Positions 11,852 to 13,714 of a stretch of 13,714 nucleotides of DNA are shown here, in pieces; the stretch's first letter is position 1, and the number at the start of each line of letters is the position of its first letter. The stretch is taken from contig CAYYMM010000114.1 in the NCBI GenBank assembly GCA_964472395.1, positions 1-13,714 of the forward strand, in the 5' to 3' direction. The notes beneath the pieces are model-generated. The model did no database searches and was not told the origin of the DNA. It saw nothing but the letters and a program-made list of their open reading frames with translations. This DNA is from CALFER01 sp964472395 (GTDB lineage: Bacteria; CSSED10-310; CALFER01). Both the position numbers and the translations under genes were made by a program.

Positions 11852-13714
11852 TCAGTCGCCGGCTGTCAGATAGGGCCAGAGATCACTTGCAGTGCCCGTC
11901 GCATCGACAGCCTGCAACTGAATCAGGTAATCTCCGGCAGGCAAACTGCCGGGCGAGAGCGGAATTCTCAGACCGAAGACCCCGTCTCCGGGAGAAAAAT
12001 CGTCGTTCATTCCGTCATCTCGCAAAAACACTCCCGTCGAAATTCCGTTGATGAAGATCTCGACGGACGCAACGGGATGAACCCCCTGCGTCACCGCAGA
12101 GATCTTCAACGCTCCGCCGCTCGCGGTAGAAACGCGCGAATCAAGAAATCCAGCCATGTAAATGAGCGGTGCGTCCGTTGGAGCCGCTTGTGAATGTGTG
12201 GACTCAAAAAGCCACCAGGACGGAAGGTCAGACGACTCGAACCCTTCCGGTGAACCTGCGACCGAAAGTAGTGGCCAAGGTACGCTATCGTAACCATCCT
12301 GATCGGATGCGACGATCCGGAACAGCAGTCGAAGTGGCGTTCCTGACGGCGAATATCCTGCAGGGGAAACATTTATCTGATAACCGAAAAGACCATCACC
12401 GGCTCCGAAATCTCCATGCTGGCCGTCATCCTCCAACTCGAATAACGGTATTCCGGCATAGATCACCTCGACTGCATCCACATTCTGATCCGGATCAGTG
12501 ATCCAAGCCATGAACTGGATAACGCCTCCAGTGGCGATCCGGTAATAGGTTGAACCGAATCCGGCCATCTGAATGACCGGTTCGACAGTCGGATGAGGGG
12601 TCGGAGTGATGGTCGGAGTTGAGGTCGGTCCTGTTGTCGGCGTGGCGGTGGGTGACGGAGGCGGTGCAGAGCATGTATTGGTGTTTCCGGCGGTCGGAAG
12701 ATCGGTCAGCCAATTTAACCCGAGATTCACATCTTGGCCGTTCGGGCAAAGATTGATCGATTCGCCCTCGGCTGCTGCCGGGGCAAAGTCACCTTCTGTC
12801 CAGATCCCAGCTGATACTGCACTCGACTCCCATGTCTGTCCGCCTGCGCCATACTCGACATAATCGATGATTGAGGACGACCCATGTGTAGTCGAATTGA
12901 ATAGGGCGATGAACCCTGCCGAATTGCCCATATTCGATGATGCACCGGTGTACAGATCGGTTGCGGTGTCCGTGCCGGATGTATTGATGTGGATTGTAAC
13001 ATAGGAATCCGGATCAAGCGTGAATTCTGGAAAGGTGTAATAAGCTGCATCGTCGGCTTTGAGATCGTATCCGGTCAGATCAACGGGTGCAGAACTGCTG
13101 TTGTATAGTTCAACAAATTCGAATCCTGTATCGCTGCCGGTCGGATCCGGAAAAAGCTCGTTGATCACCACACCGAGTCGCACGCTGGGGGTCGAGGTCG
13201 GTGATGGTGGAGGTGTGGTTGTTGGCGATCCTGGTCCTGTTGTCGGAGTGAAGGTCGGTGGTGTGGCTTCACAGTTCACCGTCAGGAATGTCGGCATGCA
13301 GCCGTTCCAGTCCGCAGAACTGTTGGTATCATTGCCGTCCGGATCCAGATTCAGGGACAACCCTTCCTCGATATCGGCTACGGCATCGCCTGCCGTCCAG
13401 ATTCCGGCACTTACGGCCGTGCTCTCCCAACTCTGTCCGCCACTCCCATACTGCATGAAATCCCGAATGGTATCCGTAGAATGAGTCGAACCGTTGAACA
13501 GCACGATGCTGCCTGCTGTATTCCCCATGTTCGACGATGGTCCCGTGAACAACTCGGTTTCGGTATCCGTGCCCGACAGGTTTATGTGAATGACGACTCG
13601 CGATCCGGATTCGAGAATGAAGGTAGGGAAAATATAATAAGGCGCTCCATCGGGCTTCAATTCGTATCCGGTCAGATCGACGGATGTCGCGCCGGTATTG
13701 ATCAGTTCGATCCA
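11852..13714 (-). CDS. Secreted multidomain protein with lamin-tail repeats (5' end cut by window edge)
   Basis: The minus-strand frame is open to the right edge, so the start is missing; 620 residues are visible. Two lamin-tail domains (residues about 1-145 and 180-345) share WIELINTG or FVELYNSS, VDLTGY, NMGN-AG, W-ES-AVSAGIWT-GD and a region before a Cys. Each is followed by a Pro/Thr/Ser linker (nucleotides 13181-13270 and 12578-12670). Two related C-terminal modules follow (about 379-488 and 515-620), both starting with MAGF and containing DDG-(2)-DF-x-x-GDG-x-FG (residues 428-443 and 566-581), an Ig-like type known from extracellular bacterial proteins. No catalytic motif is seen, so a structural or adhesive surface role is likely. 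The signal peptide is outside the window. It shares strand and close spacing (26 bases) with the thiamine-binding gene, but functional linkage to the metabolic genes is doubtful. The protein stops right after the last module, without an obvious sorting signal. Confidence 0.83.
   Translation of the reverse strand, partial: WIELINTGATSVDLTGYELKPDGAPYYIFPTFILESGSRVVIHINLSGTDTETELFTGPSSNMGNTAGSIVLFNGSTHSTDTIRDFMQYGSGGQSWESTAVSAGIWTAGDAVADIEEGLSLNLDPDGNDTNSSADWNGCMPTFLTVNCEATPPTFTPTTGPGSPTTTPPPSPTSTPSVRLGVVINELFPDPTGSDTGFEFVELYNSSSAPVDLTGYDLKADDAAYYTFPEFTLDPDSYVTIHINTSGTDTATDLYTGASSNMGNSAGFIALFNSTTHGSSSIIDYVEYGAGGQTWESSAVSAGIWTEGDFAPAAAEGESINLCPNGQDVNLGLNWLTDLPTAGNTNTCSAPPPSPTATPTTGPTSTPTITPTPHPTVEPVIQMAGFGSTYYRIATGGVIQFMAWITDPDQNVDAVEVIYAGIPLFELEDDGQHGDFGAGDGLFGYQINVSPAGYSPSGTPLRLLFRIVASDQDGYDSVPWPLLSVAGSPEGFESSDLPSWWLFESTHSQAAPTDAPLIYMAGFLDSRVSTASGGALKISAVTQGVHPVASVEIFINGISTGVFLRDDGMNDDFSPGDGVFGLRIPLSPGSLPAGDYLIQLQAVDATGTASDLWPYLTAGD

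Overview
The window comes from an uncultured-looking, Gram-negative-type bacterium of roughly balanced base composition. No rRNA, tRNA or taxonomic marker gene is present, so the phylum cannot be fixed. The secreted beta-propeller and lamin-tail proteins with proline/threonine linkers, a DRG-like TGS GTPase, PilZ, Ser/Thr kinase and FHA signalling proteins and short dispersed intergenic repeats recall candidate phyla near the FCB/PVC groups. That placement is inference. No mobile element, CRISPR array or phage gene was seen.

Layout. (1) 1-5367: two paralogous secreted proteins on the + strand, one cut by the left edge (1-984) and one complete but frameshifted (2918-5367). Between them lies a minus-strand pair, a DRG-like GTPase followed by a PilZ protein (2395 to 989). 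A 522-base intergenic region (2396-2917) carries diverging promoter candidates and repeat debris. (2) 5388-7729: a stem-loop overlapped by a good sigma70-type promoter, then a soluble protein with an N-terminal helical-repeat solenoid and a C-terminal Ser/Thr kinase. (3) 7750-8484, convergent with the kinase: an FHA plus PATAN/DUF4388-like protein with its own promoter. (4) 8587-13714, all minus strand: a 5'-truncated secreted protein with lamin-tail repeats, a small thiamine-binding-family protein, and a 977-residue FAD/Fe-S D-2-hydroxyacid dehydrogenase of the YdiJ type. The last two are coupled by a one-base stop/start overlap.

How the parts may work together. The kinase and FHA proteins form a plausible phosphorylation-reader pair. 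PilZ suggests cyclic-di-GMP signalling next to a translation-type GTPase. The paralogous propeller proteins share a conserved C-terminal domain of unknown function that may serve surface attachment or secretion. The dehydrogenase would oxidise a D-2-hydroxyacid (D-lactate, D-2-hydroxyglutarate or glycolate) and pass electrons through two 4Fe-4S clusters.

I do not see a clear-cut new defence or mobile system. The most unusual points are the shared C-terminal domain with a one-base frameshift in one copy, the kinase with its solenoid at the N-terminus, the GTPase with an altered G3 motif, and the inverted dispersed repeats at 2608-2706.
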